Positions 61,661-64,000 of a stretch of DNA of 64,000 nt are shown in pieces; positions within the stretch are counted from its first letter, which is position 1, and the number at the start of each line of letters is the position of its first letter. The notes beneath the pieces were generated by a model, which worked only from the letters and a program-made list of their open reading frames with translations, did not search any database and had not been told where the DNA came from. The stretch comes from Oceanobacillus zhaokaii (lineage in GTDB: Bacteria; Bacillota; Bacilli; Bacillales; Amphibacillaceae): assembly GCF_003352005.1 (NCBI RefSeq), contig NZ_CP024848.1:3543001-3607000 (forward strand). Reading direction: 5' to 3'. The translations under genes were made by a program, and so were the position numbers.

Positions 61661-62299
61661 TTATTTATTCCAGTCTGCTAGAAATTTTTCGATTCCTTGG
61701 TCTGTTAATGGATGTTTAACAAGTTGTCCTAATACGTTGTATGGAATTGTTGCAATATGTGCACCATTTAATGCAGCATCGATAACATGTAATGGATGAC
61801 GAATGGATGCAGCGATAATTTCTGTCTTAATATCATGACGATCAAAAATTTCCGCAATCGTTGCAATTAAGTCCATTCCGTTATGCCCAATATCATCTAG
61901 ACGACCTAAAAATGGAGATACATAGGTTGCCCCTGCACGTGCAGCTAGAAGTGCTTGGTTAGCATTGAAGATTAATGTTACGTTTGTTTTAATATTAAGA
62001 TCGTGGAAAGCTTTTACTGCTTTTAGTCCTTCTAATGTCATGGGAACTTTAACGGTGATATTGGGTGCAATTGCTGCTAATTCCTTCCCTTCACTTATCA
62101 TTCCTTCTGCATCTTCAGAAATAACTTCTGCACTTACAGATCCAGATACTTCCTCCGTAATTTCTCTTAAACGATCGTGAAATGATACATCTTTCTCTTT
62201 CGCTACAAGACTTGGATTTGTAGTGACACCCGCAAGGACGCCTAGTGCATTTGCTGAACGGATTTCATCAATATTTGCTGTATCAATAAAGAATTTCAT
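61661..62299 (-). CDS. tal: Transaldolase (TalC/fructose-6-phosphate aldolase type)
   Basis: Transfers dihydroxyacetone units in the non-oxidative pentose phosphate pathway. 212 residues, the short TalC class. Start [13 protein letters not shown] and [12 protein letters not shown] near 26; the Schiff-base Lys region VKVPMT at about 83-89; [18 protein letters not shown] near 105. Family members may act as transaldolase or F6P aldolase; the position after fbaA (B. subtilis ywjH) favours transaldolase. Confidence 0.94.
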   Translation of the reverse strand: MKFFIDTANIDEIRSANALGVLAGVTTNPSLVAKEKDVSFHDRLREITEEVSGSVSAEVISEDAEGMISEGKELAAIAPNITVKVPMTLEGLKAVKAFHDLNIKTNVTLIFNANQALLAARAGATYVSPFLGRLDDIGHNGMDLIATIAEIFDRHDIKTEIIAASIRHPLHVIDAALNGAHIATIPYNVLGQLVKHPLTDQGIEKFLADWNK

Positions 62300-62327
62300 T
62301 TTTATTCCCCCATTATGATTATAATTT

Positions 62328-62399
62328 TAGAAAACTAAGGTTTAACCAAGCTTTTCGGTGACAGCCTAGTAAGAAATATTTTTTATACTTTCTTAATTA
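62328..62399 (+). repeat. Short dispersed repeat, family 2, copy 6
   Basis: TAGAAAACTAAGGTTTAACC start, TCGGTGACAGCCTAGTAAG core, and a TAAGAAA / TTTCTTA hairpin end. Close match to copies 1 and 3. It lies between fbaA and tal. Confidence 0.75.
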
Positions 62400-62463
62400 C
62401 TAATCTAAATTACAAAACGGTAATGATTTTAGCGAAATATTTTGAAAAGTGTATGTAACAAGA

Positions 62464-62500
62464 CACCAGCCAGAGTGAGAACTCACTCCATTGCTGATGT
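62464..62500 (-). terminator. fbaA terminator-like hairpin
   Basis: GAGTGAG-TT-CTCACTC core (62474-62490) with flanking CAGC/GCTG. No strong T run, so termination may be partial. Confidence 0.6.
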
Positions 62501-62516
62501 TAATAATATATTATTC

Positions 62517-63371
62517 TTATGCTTGTTGTGATGAGCCGAATTCGCGCATCTTGCCTTTTACTGTTTCTTTAATTGCTTCTGTACCTGGTCCTAAGTATTT
62601 ACGTGGATCATAAATATCTGGTTTAGCTGCAAGTGTTTCACGAACAGCATTTGTTTGTGCAATTTGGTTTTCAGTGTTTACGTTAATTTTTGCAGTTCCT
62701 AAAGAAATTGCTTTTTGGATATCTTTTGTAGGAATTCCTGTTCCGCCATGAAGTACCAATGGAACATTTACAAGATTCAAGATTTCTTCCATTTCTTTGT
62801 ATCCTAGGTTAGGTTCACCTTGGTATGGTCCATGTACTGAACCTAGTGCAGGTGCTAAGCAATCAACGCCAGCTTCAGATACAAGACGTTTACATTCGTT
62901 TGGATCTGCGTAGTTAATTCCGCCGATTACGCCATCTTCTTCTCCACCAACAGTACCTACTTCTGCCTCAACAGAAACACCATGGATATGTGCTAGCTCA
63001 ACAACTTGTTTAGTAATTGCGATGTTTTCATCGATTGGAGAATGTGATGCATCGATCATTACAGATGTGAATCCAGCGTGGATTGCTTGTGCAACTTTTT
63101 CAAAGCTTGATCCGTGATCTAAATGAATTGCAACTGGCACTGTTGTACCATATGATTCCATTAAAGATTTAACCATTGCTACTACTACATTGAAACCGCC
63201 CATATATTTTCCTGCACCTTCAGAAACCCCAAGAATTACTGGTGATTTTTCTTCTTCCGCTGCTTGTAAAATAGCTTGAATATATTCCAAGTTATTGATA
63301 TTGAACTGTCCTACTGCATAGCCATTTTCTTTCCCTTTTTCTAGCATTTCTTTCATTGATACTAACGGCAT
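62517..63371 (-). CDS. fbaA: Class II fructose-1,6-bisphosphate aldolase
   Basis: Zinc aldolase of glycolysis and gluconeogenesis. 284 residues. Start [20 protein letters not shown]; zinc ligands in [11 protein letters not shown] near 83, the Glu block [15 protein letters not shown] near 131, [12 protein letters not shown] near 177 and LHGGTGIP near 207. Between spo0F and tal as in B. subtilis. Confidence 0.96.
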   Translation of the reverse strand: MPLVSMKEMLEKGKENGYAVGQFNINNLEYIQAILQAAEEEKSPVILGVSEGAGKYMGGFNVVVAMVKSLMESYGTTVPVAIHLDHGSSFEKVAQAIHAGFTSVMIDASHSPIDENIAITKQVVELAHIHGVSVEAEVGTVGGEEDGVIGGINYADPNECKRLVSEAGVDCLAPALGSVHGPYQGEPNLGYKEMEEILNLVNVPLVLHGGTGIPTKDIQKAISLGTAKINVNTENQIAQTNAVRETLAAKPDIYDPRKYLGPGTEAIKETVKGKMREFGSSQQA

Positions 63372-63494
63372 TACATTTCCTCCTTTAGATAAGTACGATT
63401 CATCTACCTAAATTTTTTTTACACTCTTAGAATACCAAGTACGAGAGACAGGTGCAACAATTTAGCTATAACTTAAATATTCAGGAAACCGTTA

Positions 63495-63866
63495 TTATTC
63501 CGTTTCTAGTAGAATTGCATTGACTTGCTGACGAAAATCACTGATATTAAATGGCTTTGCTATTACCCTTTTTACTGATTTACTTTGATTTACTTTGTCC
63601 ATGATTTTTTCGGTTAACCCACTAATAACAATAGCTGAGACTTCTTTTTTCTCTTTTTCCAGTGTCTCTAATAGCTTTGCCCCATCAATAATTGGTATAT
63701 TATAATCTAAAATAATGAGATCAAAGGTATTCGAATAGATTTTATCTAGTGCCTCTTTTCCTGTTGCCGCTGTCATTATTTGGTATCCTTCACTGCTTAG
63801 GATATCAGTCAGCAATAATCGGATTCCTGGTTGATCGTCTATTACTAAGATTCTTTTGATATGAAT
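63495..63866 (-). CDS. spo0F: Sporulation phosphorelay response regulator Spo0F (probable ATT start)
   Basis: Single-domain response regulator passing phosphate from sporulation kinases to Spo0B and then Spo0A. The standard-start frame begins at TTG 63815 and would lack the first beta strand. Reading upstream in the same frame gives KRILVIDDQPGIRLLL with the acidic pair Asp10-Asp11, before a TAG at 63879-63881. There is no ATG, GTG or TTG in that stretch. AGGGGG lies 8 bases before an ATT (63864-63866). Starting there, 123 residues result and the phospho-acceptor falls at Asp54 (IILDYNIP), as in B. subtilis, with Lys in IAKPF near 102. A sequencing error turning ATG to ATT is the alternative. 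Confidence 0.9.
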   Translation of the reverse strand: MHIKRILVIDDQPGIRLLLTDILSSEGYQIMTAATGKEALDKIYSNTFDLIILDYNIPIIDGAKLLETLEKEKKEVSAIVISGLTEKIMDKVNQSKSVKRVIAKPFNISDFRQQVNAILLETE

Positions 63867-64000
63867 TCTAATCGCCCCCTACAGCATAGATTCATCCTAT
63901 TACACTAAGGTTCGATATTTCTTCTCTTTATTCCTGCAAAATATGGCAAATTTTGTATTGTAATTTTTTTTACAATTCGGATAAATTATTAATAGTTGAT

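Overview
This window comes from a low-GC, spore-forming, flagellated Bacillaceae chromosome, most like the Oceanobacillus/Virgibacillus group. The evidence is the gene order: spo0F-fbaA-tal-murAB-glpX-rho-rpmE-tdk-prfA-prmC-spoIIR-ywlB-ywlC-mntP-ywlE-rpiB-ywlG-glyA-upp-mnaA-atpIBEFHAGDC-ywzB-ywmB-murAA-spoIID-spoIIQ-spoIIID-mbl-flhO-flhP-fabZ. This is the same backbone as the B. subtilis atp/spoIID/fbaA arm, and nearly all of it is read on the minus strand. I saw no rRNA, tRNA, CRISPR array, phage structural gene or transposase.

Layout. At 1-6.1 kb lie an edge-truncated unknown ORF, a large secreted three-module 5'-nucleotidase and tagO (wall polymer initiation). At 6.3-9.7 kb is a plus-strand island: a diverged ATP-synthase-subunit-c-like protein, a two-gene ThrE-type exporter and zwf. 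At 10.2-13.1 kb are small and accessory genes (comK, yjfB, a lipoprotein, fabZ, an EpuA-like membrane protein). At 13.2-21.2 kb are basal-body rod genes flhP/flhO, mbl and the sporulation genes usd-spoIIID, spoIIQ and spoIID. An AimR-family peptide-receptor gene sits between spoIIID and spoIIQ. At 21.7-29.7 kb a peptide/muropeptide uptake cassette (oppB-C-D-A, LD-carboxypeptidase, oppF and a cytosolic beta-lactamase-fold hydrolase) separates spoIID from murAA. At 30.3-40.4 kb are murAA, ywmB, ywzB and the complete nine-gene F1Fo ATP synthase operon. At 41.0-50.6 kb are a Vpr-like subtilase, mnaA, upp, glyA, ywlG, rpiB, a chemoreceptor, ywlE and mntP. At 50.7-64 kb are ywlC, ywlB, spoIIR, prmC, prfA, tdk, rpmE2, rho, glpX, murAB, tal, fbaA and spo0F.

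How it fits together. The region joins envelope synthesis (tagO, mnaA, murAA, murAB, mbl), muropeptide recycling, energy production (atp), carbon flux (fbaA, tal, glpX, zwf, rpiB), translation termination (prfA, prmC) and the sporulation engulfment machinery (spoIID, spoIIQ, spoIIR, spoIIID, spo0F). Two dispersed non-coding repeat families, one of about 130 bp with inverted ends and one of about 70-90 bp, are scattered in the intergenic spaces, often next to terminators.

Most notable points: spo0F appears to start at ATT and atpC at CTG. There is a duplicated c-subunit homologue with one ion-site Glu and one Asn. An AimR-like receptor lies inside a sporulation neighbourhood and is followed by small unassigned ORFs and a distal terminator. 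A cluster of five DnaA-box-like sequences lies beside ywlC. A zinc-independent L31 gene occupies the usual rpmE position.
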